Source: an uncultured Bacilli bacterium (GTDB taxonomy: Bacteria; Bacillota_I; Bacilli_A; RF39; UBA660). From it: a stretch of 16,300 nt of DNA. Location: the NCBI GenBank assembly GCA_947630865.1, contig CANRJE010000019.1:1-16300 (forward strand). Reading direction: 5' to 3'. Made by a program: the position numbers and the translations under genes. The notes under the pieces are model-generated. The model did not search any database, was not told the origin of the DNA, and saw nothing but the letters and a program-made list of their open reading frames with translations. This document shows positions 7,122-15,009 of this stretch, in pieces (position 1 is the stretch's first letter; each line of letters begins with the position of its first letter).

Positions 7122-8966
7122 ATGGCAAATAATTCAGAGTTTAGGTTTGATGATGATTCATATGCTAAATGGCAAACTTTTAAAGAAAGCAATCCTGGAC
7201 TTGCTTCTAGCTTAGTTGAAAAGGCTGCCAGTGATGGAATTGATATTAGCGATGCTGAAGCAAGATATGAATATGATAGAGATAGTGTCGGACCAGTTGT
7301 TGATTATGATCAGTTTAAAAAAAATACTGCTAATAATGCTGCATCTTCTCCTTCTCTTGATCGTGGAACAAGAGGTGATGCACATATTGAACAAGCAAGA
7401 AATTCTATTGGTGGGCAAGATACAAGTAGTGCTAGTTCAGGCAATAGTGGTACTGGTTCGTCTGGTGGAGTTTCTCAAACTGGGAGTAGTTCTGAAGATA
7501 TAGATGTTATTGATGGTAGTACTGATCCTACTAAATCAACTCCAACTGCACCAAATACACATAATGCTCCATCATCTGATTTAATGCAAACAATTCATGA
7601 TGAATTAGCTGCTGTTGTTGATCCTAATGATGAAAATGCACAAGCAGCTTTAGCTGCTATGCAAGAAAACATTGATAATGGAACTCCAGTAATTGTAAAT
7701 GATGCTGCTAGTGCTAGTCAAAATGGACCAGTTCCTCCGATGACGGAAAGACAACAAGCTCAAATGTTGGAACAATTAGATAGACTTGAAGAGGCAGCTA
7801 AAGCATCGGGTGATGAAGAACAATTAGAGGCAATTCAAAATGCTAGAGAGCAAATTAATAATAATGCTTCAGTTGACATAAGTGTTGTAAGTAATAATCC
7901 AGAAGTAGAACCTCCAGTTATTGATATGGAAGCTTCTCCAGATATAGAAAATGGTGATGAACTTGACCCTAATGCTGTTTTTGAAAGTTCAAATGATGTA
8001 GCTGATACTGAGGTAATGCAGGCTATTTTGAATAAATTAGCTATTTCAAATGCATATATTGATGATATACTTAGTGGAGTAACTGAGTGTACCCTTGCTC
8101 TTGAAGATATATATGATCCAGTAAAAGAAAAATTAAAATTTACAGCAGATGATTTTGATACTGAAATAAGATCAAGAGTTCGAAATAATTGGGGCGATTT
8201 ACTCGAAACTATTATGAGCGATATAAAGACAGCTTACAATATAATGGAACAAACTGAGGCAGCAAATAACGAAGGTGCTGATGATACATTAGGAGCAGAT
8301 GCTCTTGACGGAAATCCAGGAGGCGGAGGTTATAGTGGAAGTAGTTCTGGAGATCCAGGAACACCAGATGTTTCAGATGTTCCTCCTAGCACTATTACTC
8401 CGGGAACTGAAGAGTTAAATCCATCAGCAGTTGCAGGTTTATTAACATTTACGGGACTTATACCATTATATGATCAAATTGGTGGAAGTTCTAATATTCA
8501 GGGAAGTTTGACTTCACAATATCAAGTTGTTGAAATTATTAATGAAAATGGTAAATATTATTATAAAATATATGATCCTGAATTGAAGCGTTTCTTCTAT
8601 GCTGAAATAAGTGAGACTTCAATTTTAACAACTGATTATAGTAAACTACTAATTTCTAAAGAAGGTGAATCAACGATGATGTTGACAGAGCCTAAAATAG
8701 GAGAAAATGTTTTCAGTAAAATGACTGAACCAAATAAGGCTTATTTCGTTTTAACTGAAGAGCCTGTTACTGATGAGAATGGTATTCAATATGCAACAGT
8801 TTTAGATGGAAGCGATGCTAAAGTTTATTATGTTCCACTAGATAATTCAGTTGAAATGATAGATTTAGGTTCTGTTGTAGCAAACGTTGTAAATCCAGAA
8901 ACTTCAACAGATTCTAGTAATCAAACTGTATCCCCTAATACAGTTGGAGGAGGAAGTAATTTATGA
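7122..8966 (+). CDS. Large T7SS-locus multidomain protein, Ser/Gly/Asp/Asn-rich (614 residues), family not recognised
   Basis: I do not recognise a family. The layout reads as follows. A soluble charged N-terminal part spans about 1-70. A Ser/Gly linker covers about 95-130. An acidic, Ala/Gln-rich helical region lies at about 150-255. A helical segment with W357-G-D runs from about 295 to 385. A second Gly/Ser linker (about 393-415) leads to a beta-rich C-terminal region at about 430-600, followed by a short Gly/Ser-rich end. The C-terminal region holds two similar stretches, ENGKYYYKIYD (475-485) and ENGIQYATVLD (552-562), suggesting a duplicated small beta domain. No signal peptide is present, and the only hydrophobic run (about 438-450) is weak. 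The gene lies between Esx-like proteins and EssC, and its ATGA end overlaps the next gene, so it belongs to the T7 unit. It may be a secreted substrate or an exported structural factor. It is visibly less AT-biased than its neighbours. Confidence 0.75.
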   Translation: MANNSEFRFDDDSYAKWQTFKESNPGLASSLVEKAASDGIDISDAEARYEYDRDSVGPVVDYDQFKKNTANNAASSPSLDRGTRGDAHIEQARNSIGGQDTSSASSGNSGTGSSGGVSQTGSSSEDIDVIDGSTDPTKSTPTAPNTHNAPSSDLMQTIHDELAAVVDPNDENAQAALAAMQENIDNGTPVIVNDAASASQNGPVPPMTERQQAQMLEQLDRLEEAAKASGDEEQLEAIQNAREQINNNASVDISVVSNNPEVEPPVIDMEASPDIENGDELDPNAVFESSNDVADTEVMQAILNKLAISNAYIDDILSGVTECTLALEDIYDPVKEKLKFTADDFDTEIRSRVRNNWGDLLETIMSDIKTAYNIMEQTEAANNEGADDTLGADALDGNPGGGGYSGSSSGDPGTPDVSDVPPSTITPGTEELNPSAVAGLLTFTGLIPLYDQIGGSSNIQGSLTSQYQVVEIINENGKYYYKIYDPELKRFFYAEISETSILTTDYSKLLISKEGESTMMLTEPKIGENVFSKMTEPNKAYFVLTEEPVTDENGIQYATVLDGSDAKVYYVPLDNSVEMIDLGSVVANVVNPETSTDSSNQTVSPNTVGGGSNL

Positions 8967-9598
8967 ATATGGCTCAATTATCTACTGTGTTCAAAACGGT
9001 TAAAAATGATTATGCAGAAAATGTTGATGCTAAAAAATGTGCTAGTAAAGAAACTTCAGCATTATATAATAAATGTGTTGTTGAATTAGCTGATGGCAAA
9101 ATTTTAAATTTGGAAACTTTGATGGGGGAATTTCAATCAAGTTTATCTGGGCCTGACAATGAATGCCCGACAGAATATTCTCATGCTAAAGCAAATTTAG
9201 AAATTTTAATGGGGAGAGTTAAAAACGACTTAACTTATTTTAAAGAAAATTATTTTGGCGAAGTAATTAAAAAGGCTGTTGATGATGCTTTTACAGAAAT
9301 TGATACAGAATATAAAGGTTTGGATACTGAATATCATGAGAGTGTTACTACAATAGATGGTCTTTTTGGTAAGTATAACAATTTATCTGATAGAAAAAAT
9401 CAATATGAAAGACGTATAAGTAATGCTTCTGGTGACCCTGAAAATACGAGTATTGATAGTTGGAGAAGTCAAGTTTCAAGCATTAAAATAGAAATGCGAA
9501 ATGTTAATCATCAAATAGAAACCAATGTTAATGCATTAAAGAAAATAGTAGAAAAAATGAAAGATATTTTAGTAAATGATGGATATGAAAAAATATAA
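8963..9598 (+). CDS. T7SS-locus coiled-coil protein (211 residues), family not recognised
   Basis: A 211-residue, largely helical protein with no signal peptide or membrane segment. Three Cys (26, 38, 68) lie in the N-terminal third. A long coiled-coil region runs from about residue 75, with SDRKNQYERRIS at about 141-152 and VNHQIETNVNALKKIVEKMK at about 181-200. The ATG at 8963 overlaps the stop of the 614-residue gene (ATGA), with GGAGGAGG at 8946-8953 as a strong ribosome site; ATG 8969 is an alternative start. The overlap suggests made-to-measure stoichiometry with the upstream protein, so a dedicated partner or chaperone is plausible but unproven. A perfect AT-rich hairpin follows about 40 bases after its stop. 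Confidence 0.72.
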   Translation: MNMAQLSTVFKTVKNDYAENVDAKKCASKETSALYNKCVVELADGKILNLETLMGEFQSSLSGPDNECPTEYSHAKANLEILMGRVKNDLTYFKENYFGEVIKKAVDDAFTEIDTEYKGLDTEYHESVTTIDGLFGKYNNLSDRKNQYERRISNASGDPENTSIDSWRSQVSSIKIEMRNVNHQIETNVNALKKIVEKMKDILVNDGYEKI

Positions 9599-9638
9599 TA
9601 ATACAATTTACGAAAAATAAATTTAATATAGAAAAAGT

Positions 9639-9669
9639 AAAAAAAGAATTGCTATCTAATTCTTTTTTT
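9639..9669 (+). terminator. AT-rich intrinsic terminator before essC
   Basis: A perfect 12-base inverted repeat (arms 9639-9650 and 9658-9669) with a seven-base loop ends in seven T. The arms are nearly all A/T, so stability is modest. The -35 element of the essC promoter lies at the loop side of the left arm. Confidence 0.6.
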
Positions 9670-9677
9670 GTTATAAT
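9649..9677 (+). promoter_or_regulatory. essC promoter
   Basis: TTGCTA (9649-9654) and a perfect TATAAT (9672-9677) are spaced by 17 bases. AGAGGG (9690-9695) then provides the ribosome site 6 bases before the ATG at 9702. The promoter indicates that essC can be transcribed separately from the upstream Esx unit. Confidence 0.65.
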
Positions 9678-9701
9678 CTATTATAGAATAGAGGGATTCC
9701 T

Positions 9702-12700
9702 ATGAAGATATTAGTTCTTAAAAAAGATCGAGTAATTACAACAACTTTACCAAATACTATTTATGGTGATTTTCAGATTGTAGATATTGATGATAACGGA
9801 AATCAAGTTGATTTAATAACAATTAAAGAGAAAGATGGAAAATGGTTGTTAACTAACACAAATGATACAGCTATTATTGTAAACAATACTCCAGTTGGAA
9901 GTATTAATATTTCAGATTATTTTGCTTGTGAAATTTTATATCGGAAGAGTGATTATAAATATATTTTATATTGCTTACCAACTTATGATAAAACAACCCT
10001 TTATCAAGTTTTAGACCCTTCTATCTCAATAGGAACTAATAATGCTGATATTTTATATAGACATAACTTTTTAAGTAATTTTAATGTACGTATATATTAT
10101 GATAATGCTTGGTATATTGAAGTTTTAACTGATACTTATTTAGTTTATTTAAATAGTCGTAGTGTTAAAAAAGAAAGACTATATAATGGTGATGTAATTT
10201 TTATTTTGGGACTTAGAATAGTTGTTTTAGGAAATTACATGATTATTAATAATCCATTCAATACAGTAAATGTTAATCGAAATAAATTAAAACCGATTGG
10301 ACTTGGAGCTGTATCTGCTAAAGCGGAAATTGAAGAAGAATTAAATATTTATGATGAAGAGGATTTCTTCTTTAGAACACCACGTTTTAAAAGAAATATT
10401 GTTTCAGAAAAATTTCATATTGATTCACCACCTGAAAATCAAGATCCAGAGTCAACACCATTCTTCTTAACATTAGCATCTTCAATGACAATGGCTGCAA
10501 CGAGTAGTATGTCTTTATATACAGCTATTTCTAGGCTAAATGAGGGAGCAGAATTAAAAGATGTTATACCAATGCTTATTGTAACGGTTATTACTCTTAT
10601 TGCTTCATTTATTGTTCCTTTGATTTCTAGAGTTTGGCAAAAGAATCATAATAAAAAGAAAGAAAAATTGCGTCAAACTAAATATACTGATTATGTTCAT
10701 GAGAGAGAAAAAGATATCAACGATAAAATGGAAGAGCAAAAATTCATTTTAGTTGAAAATAATCAAACTAACGAAAAATGTTTTGAAATTATTATGAATA
10801 AACAGACAACTTTGTGGGAAAGAAAAACTAGTCATGATGATTTTTTAAAACTTCGAATTGGAATTGGAAATATTAATGCATCTATTGAAGTAGAATATGA
10901 AAAAGAAAGATTTACTTTAGTTGATGATAATTTAAAAAGCCTTCTTTTTCAAGTAGCTGGTAAAGAAAAAAAACTTGATAATGTTCCAGTTACAGTTTCT
11001 TTAACAGAAAAAAATATTATGGCAATTACTTCTGAAACAAAGATAGGATATCAATTTTTAGAAACACTTGTATTACAAATGATTGCATATCATAGTTATG
11101 AAGAATTAAAAATTGTTGTTTTAACTAAAGAAGAAAATGCATCTTACTTTGAATATTTAAGATTAACTCCATTTGTTTGGAATAATCAAAAAACATTTAG
11201 ATTTTTTGGTACTAATAAAGAAGAAATTAATCAAATATCTATCTATTTATTAGATGAATATATGAATAGAAAATATAAAGATAAAGAGAGAAGTTATGAA
11301 GTAACTGATGCTGATTATAAAAGTTATTTACCATATTATGTAATTATTACTGATAATTATAAAAATATGCGTAATGTAGAAATATTAGATAAAATTCTTC
11401 ATGAAGAAAATAATTTTGGCTTTTCAATAGTAGCAATAGATAGAAGTTTAAGAAGATTACCAGATGAAGCTAAAGTATTTATTGATATAAATGCTGATAC
11501 TAGTTTAATGTTAGAACCTGATTTAACAAGTGGTATGAAACAAGAATTTAAAGCAGATATCAATAATTTAAATATGAATTTATTAACTACGAAAGTTGCT
11601 AATGTTCCTATTGAGTTTCAAAAAGGTAAATTTAATTTACCAACTACTTATACATTCTTAGAAATGTATAATGTAGGAAGAGTAGAACAGTTAAATGTTA
11701 TAAATCGTTGGAGAGAATCCAATCCTATTAATAGTTTACAAGCTCCTGTTGGAATAAGTGAAACTGGTGATTTATTGACACTTGATGTTCATGAAAAAGT
11801 TCATGGACCTCATGGTTTGATTGCTGGTATGACTGGTTCAGGTAAATCAGAGTTTATCATAACCTACATTTTATCAATGGCTGTTAATTATCACCCAGAT
11901 GAAGTTAATTTTGTTTTAATAGATTATAAAGGTGGAGGTTTAGCTGGAGCTTTTGAAAATAAAGATACAGGTTTAAAACTTCCTCATATTGCAGGAATTA
12001 TTACGAACCTTGATCAAACAGAGATTACAAGAGCCTTATCAAGTTTAAATTCAGAGTTAAGAAGACGACAAAAAATCTTTAATGAAGCAAGAGATAAATT
12101 AAATGAATCAACAATCGATATTTATAAATATCAAAAATTATATCGTAATGGTCAAGTTGATGAACCAATGAGTCATTTAATAATTATAAGTGATGAGTTT
12201 GCGGAACTTAAAATGCAACAACCTGAATTTATGGACGAACTTATGTCAATTGCCAGAATTGGACGTAGTTTAGGTGTTCACTTGATTTTAGCAACACAGA
12301 AACCTAGTGGAATTGTAAATGATCAGATTTGGAGTAACTCGAGATTTAAAGTTTGTTTAAAAGTTCAAGATAGAAGTGATTCAATGGATATGTTAAAACG
12401 GCCTGATGCAGCAAGTATTACGAATACTGGTGCTTTCTACTTACAAGTTGGTTTTAATGAATATTTCTATTATGGACAAAGTGCATGGACTGGTGCTCCT
12501 TATTATCCAAGTGATTTCAGAATTAAAACAATCGATTCTGCTCTTGATTTTATTAATAACTATGGTGCTATTTATAAGAGTGTTAATAATACAGTTAAAA
12601 AGAATATTAAAAGTCAAGGTGAAGAAATTACAAATATTATTAAATACTTAGATGATATTGCTTATAAAGAAAACATTGTTGTTAATCAGTTATGGTTAAA

Positions 12701-14333
12701 TAGAATACCAGAATTTATTAAGCTAGATATGCTAAAGAAAAAATACAATTATCAGAAAACTGCTTTAATTAATCCAGTAATAGGAGAATTTGATGATCCA
12801 GTTAATCAACAACAACATTTGTTAACCCTTCCAATTAGTGAAAATGGTAACACCGTTATTTATGGTTTATCGGGAAGTGGTAAGGAATTAGTCTTAACAA
12901 CCGTTGTTTATTCTTGTGCAACTACATATACTCCTGAAGAAGTTAATTTCTATATTCTAGATTTTGCTTCTGAGACGATGTCAATTTTAAGAGATTTACC
13001 ACATGTTGGTGATGTTATTCTTGCTAATGATAAAGAAAAATTAGAAAATTTATTTAAACTAATTAATACTTATGTTGAAGAAAGAAAACGTTTATTCTTA
13101 AATTATGCTGGTAGTATTAATGAATACAAGAAAGCAACAGGAAAAGAAATACCAGCTATTGTTATTATGATTAATGGGTTTGATTCATTCTCTGAGTTAT
13201 ATCAAGATTATGTTGAGTTATTAACTAAGTATACAAGAGAGTGTCCAAGATTTGGTATCTACTTCATGATTACAGCAACTGGTACAAGTTCCGTTCGTTA
13301 TAAATTAAGTCAAAACTTCAAACTTGTTTTAGCTCTTGAATTAAATGATAAAAGTGACTATTATTCCGTTATTGGAAAAACAACTATTTTGCCAAGTAAA
13401 GCAGTTGGACGTGGACTTGTTAAAGTTGGAGAAGGTATTTATGAATTTCAAACAGCTCATCCTTCCCGTAAGGAAGAAAGTAGTGACTTCTTTAAAAAAC
13501 TTGCTGTTGAGTTAAAAGCTAAATATAAGAGTAAAGCTATTGCTATTCCAGTATTACCAGATAAAGTAACATATCGAGAAGTTGAAAATAAAATCGATGG
13601 ACTTAACAATATTCCGATTGGAATTTATAAAGATAATCTTGAAAAATGTTTATATGATTTTAAAAAGAATTTCTTTAATAAAATTGCTGCTAGTGATATT
13701 GAAAATACAAAATCATTTACTAAAGAGTTATTGAATATTTTTAATAGTATTACGAAGTTTAAAACTTATTTATTTGATGCATCAGGAGCAATAACAGAAA
13801 ATTATGCTAATATTGTTAAATATAATGGTAAGTTTGATGAAGTATTGAATAGTATCAATGATAATATTGATAAAATATATAGTGAATATGAAGCAACAGG
13901 ATTTGATCCTCAAATTGTTGAAAAATATCAACCTATGTTATTAGTTATTTATGATTTTAATAGTTTCAAAAGTAAACTTACAGTTGATTTAGGTAAAATT
14001 ATGACTAATCTTGCTACTAAACAAGAAAAATTACCAATTATTAATATAATTGCTATAGATAATGTAGATAACTTCAAGAAAATTGAATTTGATGCTTGGT
14101 TTAAACAAGTTAATTTACCTGACAATGCTATTTGGATTGGCGAAGGTATTACTAATCAATTCTCAATTAAGTTAACACGTAGTAGTGATAGAGCATTACA
14201 AACACCACTTGCTAATGATTTTGGTTACGCAGTTGTAAATGGTCGTCATGCTTTAGTTAAAGTTTTAACGTATAATCCCGAAGTGTTGGCTGAAGTTAAC
14301 AAAAAAATAAATAGTAATATTGAGGAGTTATAA
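9702..14333 (+). CDS. essC: Type VII secretion FtsK/SpoIIIE-family ATPase EssC
   Basis: A 1543-residue membrane-anchored ATPase that drives T7 export. The first ~200 residues resemble the paired FHA-like domains of EssC. Two hydrophobic segments follow, at about 253-275 and 288-310. Domain D1 has a perfect Walker A GMTGSGKS (709-716, K715), VLIDYKGGG after it, and a Walker B ending in D831-E832 followed by FAEL. Domain D2 has GLSGSGKE (1055-1062): the Ser/Thr after the Lys is replaced by Glu, and its Walker B position reads IVIMINGFD with no DE pair. The third C-terminal module has no visible P-loop. Thus only D1 looks fully competent. Length fits T7SSb EssC (about 1480 in Staphylococcus aureus). 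The end overlaps no gene; esaB starts 2 bases on and is coupled by a GAGGAG site inside essC. Confidence 0.96.
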   Translation: MKILVLKKDRVITTTLPNTIYGDFQIVDIDDNGNQVDLITIKEKDGKWLLTNTNDTAIIVNNTPVGSINISDYFACEILYRKSDYKYILYCLPTYDKTTLYQVLDPSISIGTNNADILYRHNFLSNFNVRIYYDNAWYIEVLTDTYLVYLNSRSVKKERLYNGDVIFILGLRIVVLGNYMIINNPFNTVNVNRNKLKPIGLGAVSAKAEIEEELNIYDEEDFFFRTPRFKRNIVSEKFHIDSPPENQDPESTPFFLTLASSMTMAATSSMSLYTAISRLNEGAELKDVIPMLIVTVITLIASFIVPLISRVWQKNHNKKKEKLRQTKYTDYVHEREKDINDKMEEQKFILVENNQTNEKCFEIIMNKQTTLWERKTSHDDFLKLRIGIGNINASIEVEYEKERFTLVDDNLKSLLFQVAGKEKKLDNVPVTVSLTEKNIMAITSETKIGYQFLETLVLQMIAYHSYEELKIVVLTKEENASYFEYLRLTPFVWNNQKTFRFFGTNKEEINQISIYLLDEYMNRKYKDKERSYEVTDADYKSYLPYYVIITDNYKNMRNVEILDKILHEENNFGFSIVAIDRSLRRLPDEAKVFIDINADTSLMLEPDLTSGMKQEFKADINNLNMNLLTTKVANVPIEFQKGKFNLPTTYTFLEMYNVGRVEQLNVINRWRESNPINSLQAPVGISETGDLLTLDVHEKVHGPHGLIAGMTGSGKSEFIITYILSMAVNYHPDEVNFVLIDYKGGGLAGAFENKDTGLKLPHIAGIITNLDQTEITRALSSLNSELRRRQKIFNEARDKLNESTIDIYKYQKLYRNGQVDEPMSHLIIISDEFAELKMQQPEFMDELMSIARIGRSLGVHLILATQKPSGIVNDQIWSNSRFKVCLKVQDRSDSMDMLKRPDAASITNTGAFYLQVGFNEYFYYGQSAWTGAPYYPSDFRIKTIDSALDFINNYGAIYKSVNNTVKKNIKSQGEEITNIIKYLDDIAYKENIVVNQLWLNRIPEFIKLDMLKKKYNYQKTALINPVIGEFDDPVNQQQHLLTLPISENGNTVIYGLSGSGKELVLTTVVYSCATTYTPEEVNFYILDFASETMSILRDLPHVGDVILANDKEKLENLFKLINTYVEERKRLFLNYAGSINEYKKATGKEIPAIVIMINGFDSFSELYQDYVELLTKYTRECPRFGIYFMITATGTSSVRYKLSQNFKLVLALELNDKSDYYSVIGKTTILPSKAVGRGLVKVGEGIYEFQTAHPSRKEESSDFFKKLAVELKAKYKSKAIAIPVLPDKVTYREVENKIDGLNNIPIGIYKDNLEKCLYDFKKNFFNKIAASDIENTKSFTKELLNIFNSITKFKTYLFDASGAITENYANIVKYNGKFDEVLNSINDNIDKIYSEYEATGFDPQIVEKYQPMLLVIYDFNSFKSKLTVDLGKIMTNLATKQEKLPIINIIAIDNVDNFKKIEFDAWFKQVNLPDNAIWIGEGITNQFSIKLTRSSDRALQTPLANDFGYAVVNGRHALVKVLTYNPEVLAEVNKKINSNIEEL

Positions 14334-14334
14334 T

Positions 14335-14589
14335 ATGAATCAAAAAGTATTAGTAGAAGTTTATGTTCCAGAATTGGATATAAAATATGATTTATTTCTA
14401 CCACCTCATAAGAAGGTTGGCAATGTAATTTTAAATCTCGTTAAAGCAATTAATGAGCTATCACAAGGAGCTTATCCAATAAGCAATAATCATGCTTTAA
14501 TGAATAGTGATACATGTGAATTTTATAATCCTGATTTAAATTTGAAAGATGCTAAAGTTTTAAATGGAACTAAATTAATTTTAGTCTAA
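14335..14589 (+). CDS. esaB: EsaB/YukD-family ubiquitin-like T7SS accessory protein
   Basis: An 84-residue protein of the YukD/EsaB family, which has a ubiquitin-like beta-grasp fold and acts in the cytoplasm as a T7SS accessory or regulatory protein. The family signature VLVEVYVPELDIKYDLFLPP is at residues 5-24, followed by a helix VGNVILNLVKAINEL and the C-terminal strand VLNGTKLILV. An in-frame ATG at 14320 inside essC would add five residues, but GAGGAG at 14322-14327 sits 7 bases before ATG 14335, which is therefore the start. A strong terminator begins at its stop codon, closing the essC unit. The direct essC-esaB linkage supports both calls. Confidence 0.88.
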   Translation: MNQKVLVEVYVPELDIKYDLFLPPHKKVGNVILNLVKAINELSQGAYPISNNHALMNSDTCEFYNPDLNLKDAKVLNGTKLILV

Positions 14590-14608
14590 AAGGTCGCAAG
14601 ACCTTTTT
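14588..14608 (+). terminator. Strong intrinsic terminator after esaB
   Basis: AAAAGGTC (14588-14595) pairs perfectly with GACCTTTT (14600-14607) across a GCAA tetraloop (GNRA type), and a T-run follows. The stem starts within the esaB stop codon. Confidence 0.92.
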
Positions 14609-14629
14609 ATTATTTAAAAAAGTGTCAAC

Positions 14630-14662
14630 AAAAGGAAAAGATTCTTTACTTTTTATCCTTTT
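14630..14662 (+). repeat. Imperfect inverted repeat overlapping the -35 of the second Esx promoter
   Basis: AAAAGGA (14630-14636) pairs with TCCTTTT (14656-14662), and the inner AAAG (14637-14640) can pair with the CTTT of 14649-14652, leaving a small bulge. The -35 TTTACT (14645-14650) lies within this structure. It could be a second weak terminator or a regulator site. Confidence 0.4.
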
Positions 14663-14673
14663 TATATTATGAT
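14645..14673 (+). promoter_or_regulatory. Promoter of the second WXG100-like pair, identical hexamers to the first
   Basis: TTTACT (14645-14650) and TATGAT (14668-14673) are separated by 17 bases, matching the promoter at 6412-6440 exactly in both hexamers and spacing. Positions next to them are also alike (TTTACTTTTT and TTATGATT in both). Confidence 0.7.
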
Positions 14674-14713
14674 TTTAATGTAGGGTAGTGACTTACAGGG
14701 AAGGAGGATTTGA

Positions 14714-14974
14714 ATGGCAATAATTGAGTTTTCTGGAAGTTTTGCAACTGAGACAGAAGAGTTAGAAACTTTGAAATCTAGTGTTGATTCGTCTTTAGAT
14801 GCAATTGCAACAGAACTATCTTCGTTATCTGAATGTTGGAAAGACGATAAAAGTGAAACATGGTTGAGTGACCAAGACACAAATATGCAAGAATTAAAAA
14901 CTGCAAATACTAAAGTTAAAACTGAAGCTGATTCATATTTTGCAGAAATAGTTAAAATTTTGAACATATATTAA
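14714..14974 (+). CDS. WXG100-like T7SS small protein (WKD variant)
   Basis: An 86-residue two-helix protein. The turn has W42-K-D44 where WXG100 proteins have W-x-G, and a second Trp (W50) follows in KSETW. No signal peptide or membrane segment is present. AAGGAGG (14701-14707) sits 6 bases before ATG 14714. Size, fold prediction, the promoter shared with the esxA-like gene and position beside the essC unit support a T7 assignment; the Gly-to-Asp change makes it a divergent member. The C-terminal SYFAEI contains Tyr with a Glu three residues on, only loosely like the T7 signal. It is followed after 35 bases by another small Esx-like gene, probably its partner. Confidence 0.82.
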   Translation: MAIIEFSGSFATETEELETLKSSVDSSLDAIATELSSLSECWKDDKSETWLSDQDTNMQELKTANTKVKTEADSYFAEIVKILNIY

Positions 14975-15009
14975 TATTAAAAAAAATTTTTTGAAAGGAG
15001 AAAGAAAAA

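Noticed and set aside
7212..7418. A 68-codon - strand reading frame
   Set aside because: It is antisense to the 614-residue gene with no supporting promoter or ribosome site, and its composition is not protein-like.
7216..7503. A 95-codon + strand reading frame inside the 614-residue gene
   Set aside because: It lies in another frame of a well-supported gene, is Leu/Ile-monotonous as expected from out-of-frame reading of AT-rich DNA, and has no ribosome site of its own.
12406..12651. An 81-codon + strand reading frame within essC
   Set aside because: It is a shadow frame of the conserved EssC region and has no ribosome site.
14662..14967. A 101-codon - strand reading frame opposite the WKD-type gene
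   Set aside because: It covers the same bases as a gene with a strong ribosome site and a typical Esx-like sequence; the reverse frame looks like a shadow.
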